Of a stretch of DNA of 26,036 nucleotides, positions 16,805-24,108 are shown one piece after another. This stretch comes from Pseudomonadales bacterium. GTDB lineage: Bacteria > Pseudomonadota > Gammaproteobacteria > Pseudomonadales > Azotimanducaceae. Location: assembly GCA_021295935.1 (NCBI GenBank), contig JAGWBL010000003.1, positions 1 through 26,036 of the forward strand, written 5' to 3'. Made by a program: the position numbers and the translations under genes. The notes under the pieces are model-generated. The model worked only from the letters and a program-made list of their open reading frames with translations, did no database searches and was not told where the DNA came from. The first letter of the stretch is position 1; every line of letters starts with the position of its first letter.

Positions 16805-17178
16805 TCTACCCCCTCCAAAAACTTGCCGAATCAGGCCGGACCGAAGCGTCAATCACGCCTGGCTCTAGCGTCGACTGCAGGCGCATGCGCGAAGCCAAGT
16901 TTGGGCCGTTCTCAGATGCGAAAGCGCCGGAATTGCCGGAAACCACAAGGGCGGTCAAGCGCGCCTCTGTCCATGATGTTCTGCTCGAACCTGGCTTCAC
17001 CGCGTTGACTCTGAGAGACAAGCCAACCCGGCCGCCCATTGGTTGAATCGTAAACTCTTTATGCGTGGAGCCGGCCGGGTTGACTTGACGCGATGCAGCG
17101 CGTCTTCTGCAGCTGAGCAGGAGTTGACGCTCAACAGACAACGGCGCTCAGGCGTAGTGTTGTCGAGGGGGGACGAAC
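16805..17178. other. 374-bp divergent intergenic region, cytochrome c' / TonB receptor
   Basis: No gene is recognised. It must hold the promoters of both flanking genes. The receptor start has a strong GAGGGGGG site at 17165-17172. Several TTGAC strings occur near 17080-17130, none with a convincing -10 box. An 11-bp-arm inverted repeat at 17024-17082 is listed separately. Confidence 0.5.
17024..17082. repeat. Inverted repeat, 11-bp perfect GC-rich arms around a 37-bp core
   Basis: CAACCCGGCCG at 17024-17034 is the exact reverse complement of CGGCCGGGTTG at 17072-17082. The 37 bases between are more AT-rich than the surroundings and include TTGAATCGTAAACTCTTTAT. It lies about 100 bp upstream of the TonB-receptor start and could be a paired operator, a promoter flanked by arms, or an RNA stem-loop in the leader. 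It is unlikely by chance at this length, but its role is not shown. Confidence 0.6.
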
Positions 17179-20100
17179 ATGGTTCGGGACAGATTCCTGC
17201 GGGTCGGCAGGTTCCTATTTGCATGCATTGCTCTTGGCTGGTTCAGCGTTTCGTTTCCGCAGGACAGTAACGAAGAAGAATCCGCGGAGGAGGAATCGCA
17301 GGTCAGCGAAGGGTCAATCGAGGAGATCACGGTCACCGCGAGGCGGGTGGAAGAAGGGCTTCAGGACGTCCCCATTGCCATCAGCGCGTTGACTGAGGAC
17401 ATCATTGAGGAGCGGCAGATCGTAACCGTCTCCGATCTTCAGCTCAACGACACGAGCACGACTTTCACCGGCACCAATTTCGGCGGCGCGTCGCTGACGA
17501 TCCGTGGCGTTGGGCGGTTGGTGATCGGGTCGGCAGGCAATCCGGGCGTATCAACACACATCAACGAGGAGGACCTGCCCTATCAGTACGGGCAACATGA
17601 GTTCTTCGACATTGGGCGCGTCGAGATCCTCAGGGGTCCTCAGGGCACCTTGTACGGCCGCAATGCGCCTGGTGGGTCCATCAACGTCGTCGCCAACATG
17701 CCGGATCCCTCGGGTGCGTACAGCAATGTAGACATGGAGCTGGGCAATTTCGCGCATCGGCGATTCACCGCGACCATGAATGCTGCCTTGGGCGGCAACG
17801 CGGCCGTGCGGGTCTCCGGATTCAGGCTGAACCGGAACGGCTACACCGAGAACCTGGCCTACGGTCAGGTCGGGAGGGTCACGAACCAGACGCTTCCCAA
17901 CATCGATGAGGACATCGACGGCCGCAATATTTCGGCCATGCGATTCACCTTCACTTGGGATTCATCGGATCGAATGTCTTACTGGTTCCAGTACCACTAC
18001 CTCGACGAAGACGACGACCGAAGCCGCAGAACGTCGCAGGTGTGTGTGCGGGACGACTTGCCTGTTCTGGGTTGCGAAGCGAACGAGAAGGGGTTCGAGG
18101 GCCCCAATCTGGGCGGAACGACCGAAGGCGTGTTCACGATGGCGCTGGGTCTGTATCCCCTTGGAGCCTCGGGTGCCGATCCCAGCCTGTACGACCACCC
18201 TCGACCGGAAATCGACAGCTACAGACAGGTTGACATTGATGACGATCCTGTCTTCCAACTGACCGAGCAGATCGTCATGTCCGGCTTGTCCTACCAGTTC
18301 GACATGTTTGAGGTGGCGTTCCACGCCGCATCGTTAGATCGGATCTACCTGTCGCAGGAAGACTACATTGCGGTTGTGGGTCCGCTGCTGGGCGGGCCAA
18401 CAGGTCCATCTCTTCCAGTGTCGGCTCCCAATGGCGCCGCGGGCGATCAATGGACAACGGGCTTGTGCAACATCTTCGACGGGACCGCGGGCATTCATGG
18501 CGGATGCGTGCAAGGCTCTTACCGGCACGCGTACTCGTACGACCAGTCCTCTGGAGACTTCCGGTACACGACCCTGGAAGTGAAGCTCCGGTCGCTTCTC
18601 GATGGCCCGCTGAACCTCCCGGCCGGGGTGTCGATGAATGAAAGCAGGAACATCACGGACTACTACGTTCTGTCGAACACGCTGGATGTCGTCTCGGTCA
18701 GCGGCGTTCCAGACTTCGGGTTGCCCGCCCTCTACCCAGGGTTCTTCCTCAATTCCAATTCCCCATGGAGCGGTTCCGCTGAGGAGAACATGGGTGTCTT
18801 CGGCCAGCTGTATTACGATTTTTCGGACGCGCTGAGATTCACGCTCGGCCTGAGGTACAACGACGATCTCCGAAGCCGGGAAGACTCGAGTGTGTTGTAC
18901 AACGCATACAACCAGTCTCACATCTTTGTCGGCAACGTGTTGCCTGCCTTGCGGGCCCTGTTAGGCATTCCCCCTTCCACGCCCGATGGGGTCGTGATCG
19001 CGACCGGCCAGGCCCTGGGGCTTCTCTCTCCGTTCATGTTCGACGTTCTTCCCACTCTAGGGATCGATCCACTTTGGTCCAGAGCGACTGGCATCCTGTT
19101 GGGTCCGCTCTTGCCAAATCCCGAGTTGAATCTGGCCACCTATTACGGCGCCGATCCGGCGGACATCGACGCTGCATTGCGCACCCCGGCATACAGCCCG
19201 GAGCGTGTCGCCTTGGCGGGATTGATCCCCATCGTGCCCGATTTCGGGGAGTCCCGAGGGCTGACCAACAGTCCCTCGAGTGCGGAATTCACCTTCCTGA
19301 GCTCCCGAGTAGGGTTCGACTACCACCTGAACAACGACTCGATGTTATATGGCTTCTTCAGCCGTGGTTACAAGCCTGGTGGGTTGAATCCCGCGATTCC
19401 GGTCGACTTCCAGGACATTTCCGAGTTCACGTATGACCAAGAGACCGTGAACGCGTTCGAGATCGGAACCAAGAACACCCTGTTGGACGGATTGCTCCGT
19501 CTCAACGGCGCTGCGTTCATCTACGACTATCAGGGACTCCAGTCGACCCGCATCAAGAACAACGCGTCGCTTACCGAGAACATGAATGTCGAGGTCAGTG
19601 GAGTCGAGCTGGACGGAGTCTGGTCAATTCTGTCGGATGGCTCGTTGTTCGTGGACTTCGCGTACACCCTGCTGAACACCTCCATTGTGGACACGCTCTC
19701 GCTCGATCCGTTGAACCGGACGGCCGGCAATCCCGCCTATCTAGCTCTCAAGAACATCGATCCCGGAGCCTCTACGGGCGTGGCATTCGTGGTGCGAGAG
19801 GCGGACATCACCCCCGCGATTCTGCAAATCGCCCTTGCCAACGCCGCGACTGGCGCGATCCTTCCGGTTTTCTATCCGCCCAACGGCATCGGCCTGTCCA
19901 TCCCCGTTTACTGGTCGCGGACCTTCCTGGATTCCCTGGGTGTCGAGACTTTGGAGGGTATCCTGACCGACTTGAGCGGCAATCAGGTGCCGCATGCACC
20001 TCCACACTCGATGCGCGCCGGATTCGCCTACACGCTTCCGAGCGGCGTCTGGTGGGGAGGCGACATGACCGTGCGTTGGGATTTCTACTGGCAGGCTGAA

Positions 20101-20346
20101 CAGTTCTCCCGCGAGTTCAATACTCCGGGAGACTTGATCGAGGCTTGGAGCCAACACAATTTCTCCCTGAATTTCGTGAGCGCGAACGGGCGCTGGGAAG
20201 GACGGTTCTGGGTTCGGAACGTGATGGATGCAGAAAACGTGACCGGCGAGTACCTGACTTCGGACACGTCCGGCTTTTTCAGGAACGCGTTCACGACGGA
20301 GCCAAGAATTTTCGGGCTAAGCGCACGCGCGCGCTTTGGTGGCTAG
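17179..20346 (+). CDS. TonB-dependent outer-membrane receptor, unusually long
   Basis: 1055 residues against a usual 700-850. A signal peptide (about 1-28, RFLFACIALGWFSVSF) and an acidic Glu/Ser linker precede the TonB box IEEITVTARR (about 48-57). The plug has DVPIAISAL, LTIRGVG, RVEILRGPQGTLYGRNAPGG and SINVV. The rest is a beta-barrel with alternating strands to a GLSARARFGG end; the usual terminal aromatic is three residues from the end. Long hydrophobic Pro/Leu-rich insertions near residues 590-690 and 850-930 probably form large extracellular loops. Substrate unknown; the type is common in marine gammaproteobacteria. No TonB/ExbBD, regulator or SusD-like partner is adjacent. Confidence 0.95.
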   Translation: MVRDRFLRVGRFLFACIALGWFSVSFPQDSNEEESAEEESQVSEGSIEEITVTARRVEEGLQDVPIAISALTEDIIEERQIVTVSDLQLNDTSTTFTGTNFGGASLTIRGVGRLVIGSAGNPGVSTHINEEDLPYQYGQHEFFDIGRVEILRGPQGTLYGRNAPGGSINVVANMPDPSGAYSNVDMELGNFAHRRFTATMNAALGGNAAVRVSGFRLNRNGYTENLAYGQVGRVTNQTLPNIDEDIDGRNISAMRFTFTWDSSDRMSYWFQYHYLDEDDDRSRRTSQVCVRDDLPVLGCEANEKGFEGPNLGGTTEGVFTMALGLYPLGASGADPSLYDHPRPEIDSYRQVDIDDDPVFQLTEQIVMSGLSYQFDMFEVAFHAASLDRIYLSQEDYIAVVGPLLGGPTGPSLPVSAPNGAAGDQWTTGLCNIFDGTAGIHGGCVQGSYRHAYSYDQSSGDFRYTTLEVKLRSLLDGPLNLPAGVSMNESRNITDYYVLSNTLDVVSVSGVPDFGLPALYPGFFLNSNSPWSGSAEENMGVFGQLYYDFSDALRFTLGLRYNDDLRSREDSSVLYNAYNQSHIFVGNVLPALRALLGIPPSTPDGVVIATGQALGLLSPFMFDVLPTLGIDPLWSRATGILLGPLLPNPELNLATYYGADPADIDAALRTPAYSPERVALAGLIPIVPDFGESRGLTNSPSSAEFTFLSSRVGFDYHLNNDSMLYGFFSRGYKPGGLNPAIPVDFQDISEFTYDQETVNAFEIGTKNTLLDGLLRLNGAAFIYDYQGLQSTRIKNNASLTENMNVEVSGVELDGVWSILSDGSLFVDFAYTLLNTSIVDTLSLDPLNRTAGNPAYLALKNIDPGASTGVAFVVREADITPAILQIALANAATGAILPVFYPPNGIGLSIPVYWSRTFLDSLGVETLEGILTDLSGNQVPHAPPHSMRAGFAYTLPSGVWWGGDMTVRWDFYWQAEQFSREFNTPGDLIEAWSQHNFSLNFVSANGRWEGRFWVRNVMDAENVTGEYLTSDTSGFFRNAFTTEPRIFGLSARARFGG

Positions 20347-20754
20347 CAGCAGACGCCTGCACGCGAACGACAATCCGCTCGAGCCCGCGCTCCAGAACTG
20401 CTGGAAGCGGGCATCGCGTTCTGCTACTAGAGAGCCAGCCTACGCGGAATTGACACCGTTCTTAGTCGTGCTCGGTCTCGAAACCGCACGGCAGCACGAA
20501 CACGTCCAGTGGGCGGGTGATGTAGCGAGAACACGGAGCGGTGTCGAACGCGAATCGGATCACGAATGCAATCCGTTGCGCGGCGAAGTTCCTTGCATTT
20601 GTTCCATGTGACTGCAAGTATCAAGACCCGAACGCTTCGCCTGTCCCGGTAATGCGACAAGCAGCGCGGTTCGGCTCGTCGGGTTCAACAGCCCTGCGAC
20701 AGTCTCTCGCAAGCATGGCATCATCTTGACATTGTTGACGCGGCCAAGATCCAA
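20347..20754. other. 408-bp intergenic region before the amidase/mevalonate genes
   Basis: No gene is recognised. A hairpin just after the receptor stop is listed separately. TTGACA strings at 20450-20455 and 20726-20731 could be -35 boxes for the mevalonate gene run, but neither has a clear -10 box at 16-18 bases. Confidence 0.5.
20383..20412 (+). terminator. Hairpin after the TonB receptor, possible terminator
   Basis: GCCCGC pairs with GCGGGC and, inside a small internal loop, CCAG pairs with CTGG around AACTG, 37 bases past the receptor stop. No T-run follows, so intrinsic termination is uncertain; it may just protect the 3' end. Confidence 0.35.
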
Positions 20755-22209
20755 GTGACAAACACATCGTGGGAGTTCGCCTCGTGCGTGGATCTGCACG
20801 CGGCCATCTGTCGTCGGGAGCTTTCCAGCACGGAACTTCTACTGCACTATCTGGGCCGACTGGACCGGTTCAATCCCAGCATAAACGCCGTGGTCGTGGA
20901 CCGCCGCAAACTGGCGCTCGAAGAGGCGCGAGAGGCGGACAGGGCCCTTGAGTCGGGTCGGGCGCCGGCTCCTCTGCACGGCATCCCAATGACCATCAAG
21001 GAAAGCTACGACGTCGCCGGCCTGCCTACCACTTGGGGCGCCACGGATCTCCAGGACAACATAGCAACAAGAGACTCAGTCGCAGTTCAGCGATTGCGGA
21101 GGGCCGGGGCCGTGATCTACGGCAAGACCAATGTGCCCTACCTGCTGGCGGACATCCAGACGTACAACAGCGTGTACGGCACGACGAACAACCCCTTTTG
21201 CCTGGAGCTTTCTCCGGGAGGCTCCTCCGGCGGGTCGGCCGCGGCGCTGGCGGCCGGACTCTGCGCGCTTGAATCCGGGTCGGACATTGGCGGCTCGATC
21301 CGCAATCCAGCGCACTTCTGTGGTGTGTTCGGACACAAGCCAACCTGGATTGTGCTGCCGCCACGCGGCCATGCCCCTCCCAATGTCCTCTCGCCGACCG
21401 ACATCGCCGTGATCGGACCACTCGCTCGGAGCGCCAGGGATTTGGACGTCGCGTTCCGAGTCATGGCGGGACCCGACGAGATCCAAGCTCGCGGCGTGGT
21501 GTTGCGATTGCCGGAACTGACGGAGCGGCCCTCCGAACTTCGCATCGCGGCTTGGCGCGACGACGATCAAGCCGAAGTGAGCGGGGAGGTCGCGGAGCGA
21601 GTGGACCGAGTTGGCGAGGCGTTGCGCTTGATGGGAGCACGAGTCGACTTCGAGGCGAGGCCCGAGATTTCCTCGGAACACACGCACTTCGTGTATCGCT
21701 GCCTCCTGAACGCCACCATGACAGCACGGCAGCCCGAATCCCGGTATCGCAAGATCGAGGAGTTCGTCGAGAGCATCCCCGCGATCGACACCTCGAGAGA
21801 TTCCCAGGTCTCGAGATCGCAGATCGCTTCCTTCAGGGACTGGGGTGTATGGAACGAGCAACGGACACACATTCGTTGGGCGTGGCACAGGTTCTTCCAG
21901 GAGTTCGACTTCGTCGTGGCGCCGATCATGGCAACAGCCGCGTTTCCCCACGATCATGGTCAGATGAGCAAGCGGACCGTCAATGTCAACGGGACAGCCC
22001 AGGAGATGTACCGACAGATATTCTGGGCGGGACTTGCAAGCAACGCCTACCTGCCTGCCACCGTTATCCCCACAGGCACAAACGCCCGCGGCCTGCCCAT
22101 CGGGGTGCAAATCATCGGCCCCGAGTACGGCGACCTGCGAACCATCGGATTGGCACGATTGCTGGAAGCCGAGGGGTTCGCTTTCGTCCCGCCCCCGGGG
22201 TACGAGTGA
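20755..22209 (+). CDS. Amidase signature family hydrolase
   Basis: 484 residues with the Ser-cisSer-Lys triad intact: K82 in MTIKESYD, S157 in PGGSSGGS, and nucleophile S181 in GSDIGGSIRNPA. The C-terminal half (FFQEFDFVVAPIMATAAFPHD, then ATVIPTG, GLPIGVQIIGPEYGDL) is also typical. These enzymes hydrolyse amide bonds; the substrate is not evident. It is not a convincing GatA, since no gatB or gatC is adjacent and such proteins differ in the C-terminal region. The start is GTG 20755. Its stop overlaps the next start (GTGA), so it is translationally coupled to the mevalonate genes, although a metabolic link is not known. Confidence 0.92.
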   Translation: MTNTSWEFASCVDLHAAICRRELSSTELLLHYLGRLDRFNPSINAVVVDRRKLALEEAREADRALESGRAPAPLHGIPMTIKESYDVAGLPTTWGATDLQDNIATRDSVAVQRLRRAGAVIYGKTNVPYLLADIQTYNSVYGTTNNPFCLELSPGGSSGGSAAALAAGLCALESGSDIGGSIRNPAHFCGVFGHKPTWIVLPPRGHAPPNVLSPTDIAVIGPLARSARDLDVAFRVMAGPDEIQARGVVLRLPELTERPSELRIAAWRDDDQAEVSGEVAERVDRVGEALRLMGARVDFEARPEISSEHTHFVYRCLLNATMTARQPESRYRKIEEFVESIPAIDTSRDSQVSRSQIASFRDWGVWNEQRTHIRWAWHRFFQEFDFVVAPIMATAAFPHDHGQMSKRTVNVNGTAQEMYRQIFWAGLASNAYLPATVIPTGTNARGLPIGVQIIGPEYGDLRTIGLARLLEAEGFAFVPPPGYE

Positions 22210-23156
22210 CTTCCTCGGCAACAGCGGAGGCTCACCCCAACATCGCGCTGGTGAAGTACTGGGGCAAGGAGGACGATGTATTGAACATCCCATCCTCGCC
22301 ATCTCTCTCCTTAACGATTGACCGACTCTCCGCCCACACCAGAGTGTTGCCAGGTTCCGATTCGTTCCTGTTGAACGGCGAACTTGTGCAAGATCCCAAG
22401 ACCAGGGCATGGACAGACAGAATCAGAAGGGAACTGCATCTGCCGGCGTTCGGCATCGAGTCGAGCACGAATTTCCCGGTCGGAAGCGGGCTTGCATCCT
22501 CGGCCGCCGGATTTGCGGCCCTTGTCACGGCGGTTGACTCGGCCTTCGAACTCGGCATGTCCGACGCAGAACGTTCGCGTTGGGCACGGCTGGGCTCAGC
22601 TTCGGCCGCTCGCTCGATTTTCGGCGGGTTCTGCGCGCTCGAACCGCGAGACGGAGACTGTGAGACAAGCGCCCTGTTCGGACGCAGTCACTGGGATCTC
22701 GAGGTCGTGGTGGCTGTGACCTCTCGAAGGCGCAAGCCGGTGAGTTCGACAGAGGGAATGGTCCGATGCAAGGAGACTTCGCCCTACTTTGCCAGCTGGT
22801 TGCAGTCCTGCGGGGAGGACTTCGCCGCGATGCGTCCCGCCGTGGCGTCGAAGGACTTCGAGCACGTAGGCGAGATCGCCGAGTCGAATTGCCTGCGGAT
22901 GCACGCGGTGATGATGGGCGCTGTACCTCCCTTGGTGTACTGGAACGCGACAACTCTTGCAGTGATCGATTCGCTCGTGCTGCTGCGGGAGGCAGGAATT
23001 CGAGTGTTCTACACCATCGACGCAGGGCCGCAGGTCAAGGCCGTTTGTGCGGACGGCTCCGGCGCGTTCGTGCGCGAGCGCCTTCGCAAGGTGCCCGGTG
23101 TTCTGGAAGCCGTTCTCTGTCGCGTCGGTGAAGGGGCGCGTGTCAAGGGCAATTGA
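22206..23156 (+). CDS. mvaD: Diphosphomevalonate decarboxylase
   Basis: 316 residues. It converts mevalonate diphosphate to isopentenyl diphosphate with ATP, the last step of the classical pathway. Hallmarks are NIALVKYWGK at residues 12-21, SPSLSLTID, the GHMP ATP loop in NFPVGSGLASSAAGFAAL, SASAARSIFGGF with its substrate-binding arginine, and the catalytic aspartate D272 in YTIDAGPQVKAVC. All expected catalytic positions are present. GTG 22206 overlaps the amidase stop by four bases. The frame is open further upstream inside the amidase gene, but that extension is the wrong frame of the amidase and carries no family sequence. Confidence 0.95.
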   Translation: MTSSATAEAHPNIALVKYWGKEDDVLNIPSSPSLSLTIDRLSAHTRVLPGSDSFLLNGELVQDPKTRAWTDRIRRELHLPAFGIESSTNFPVGSGLASSAAGFAALVTAVDSAFELGMSDAERSRWARLGSASAARSIFGGFCALEPRDGDCETSALFGRSHWDLEVVVAVTSRRRKPVSSTEGMVRCKETSPYFASWLQSCGEDFAAMRPAVASKDFEHVGEIAESNCLRMHAVMMGAVPPLVYWNATTLAVIDSLVLLREAGIRVFYTIDAGPQVKAVCADGSGAFVRERLRKVPGVLEAVLCRVGEGARVKGN

Positions 23157-24108
23157 AGCCTCCGCTCCCGGCAAGCTGGTGCTTGCGGGGGAGTACGCGG
23201 TGTTGGAGGGAGCGCCGGGGATCGCGATGGCGCTCAATCGCCGAGCACGCTGCAAGGTGGAGAGATCGGACGACGCCAGGTGGAAATTCTCGACGCAGTT
23301 CGCACACTGGGAATCCGAGCACACCCGTGAATCGCTGGAGCGACAGCTGGCGAGCGATGATCCCGCCTGCATGGTCAGGCATGTTTGCGATCCAAGCCTG
23401 TTGCCATCTGGAGGCAGGGTGGTCTTGGATTCCTCAAGCCTCTACTCGTCCAGCGCCAAGCTCGGGCTGGGTTCGAGCGCCGCCCTGCTGATCTCGCTCG
23501 GGCTGGGACTGAACAGCGTCATCGGTCGGACACTTGAGTTCAAGGACTGTCTCGTCGCGCATCGCCGACTTCAGAAGGGAGCCGGCAGCGGCATCGATGT
23601 CGCAGCGTGTTGGCACGGCGGATGCATCACCTTTCGTGCAGGCGGGCCTGCCCGAGTGAGGATGGACCCTTCGGTCCGGATCTGTCTGGTGTGGACCGGC
23701 GGATCGACCGTCACGGGCGAGAAACTTGCGCGATTCCATCAGTGGAGAGCTGCCGCTCGTTCGTCAACCATGGATCGCCTTCGGGCTCATGCTGAGGAAG
23801 TGATCGAGGCGCTCGACGACGGCGAGGCGTTTGTCCGGGCTTGCAGCGCTTACGGAGATGCGATGTCCGAGATTGATGAAGCCGCTGGTCTGGGGTACTG
23901 GAGCACCCCGCACCGACAGATTCGAAGGTACGCAGAAGCCGTTCGGATAACCTACAAGCCGAGCGGTGCGGGCGGTGGCGATGTCGGCTTCGCATGCACG
24001 ACCGATCCGGACCGCTTGCAGAAATTTGTAGAGCAACTTGCGGACACCCCTTTTCGGGTGATCCCGGCGGAGGTAAGCGAAAGTGGCGCAACCTGCGAGA
24101 CCGTCTAG
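23140..24108 (+). CDS. Phosphomevalonate kinase (GHMP family)
   Basis: About 322 residues. It phosphorylates mevalonate 5-phosphate to the diphosphate. The N-terminus ASAPGKLVLAGEYAVLEG is the GHMP kinase motif 1, KLGLGSSAALL near residue 105 is the ATP loop, and KPSGAGGGDVGFA near residue 273 matches the C-terminal glycine motif of bacterial phosphomevalonate kinases rather than mevalonate kinases. GSGIDVAACWHGGCITF carries the expected Asp. The start is GTG 23140, 17 bp inside mvaD; GTG 23128 is the alternative. It lies between the decarboxylase and the reductase-kinase gene, so position and motif agree. Confidence 0.9.
   Translation: MSRAIEASAPGKLVLAGEYAVLEGAPGIAMALNRRARCKVERSDDARWKFSTQFAHWESEHTRESLERQLASDDPACMVRHVCDPSLLPSGGRVVLDSSSLYSSSAKLGLGSSAALLISLGLGLNSVIGRTLEFKDCLVAHRRLQKGAGSGIDVAACWHGGCITFRAGGPARVRMDPSVRICLVWTGGSTVTGEKLARFHQWRAAARSSTMDRLRAHAEEVIEALDDGEAFVRACSAYGDAMSEIDEAAGLGYWSTPHRQIRRYAEAVRITYKPSGAGGGDVGFACTTDPDRLQKFVEQLADTPFRVIPAEVSESGATCETV
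24069..24074 (+). promoter_or_regulatory. Strong ribosome site for the HMG-CoA reductase–kinase gene
   Basis: GGAGGT lies inside the end of the phosphomevalonate kinase gene, 8 bases before GTG 24083. It fixes the start of the fusion gene 26 bp before the upstream stop. Confidence 0.75.

Noticed and set aside
20450..20455. TTGACA as a promoter -35 box
   Set aside because: No acceptable -10 box at 16-18 bases; the same holds for the copy at 20726-20731.
21552..22205. N-terminal extension of the decarboxylase to 534 residues
   Set aside because: It is a shifted frame of the amidase; the family begins just before NIALVKYWGK.
21076..22410. 444-codon minus-strand frame opposite the amidase
   Set aside because: Antisense shadow at high GC; the amidase catalytic triad is on the plus strand.
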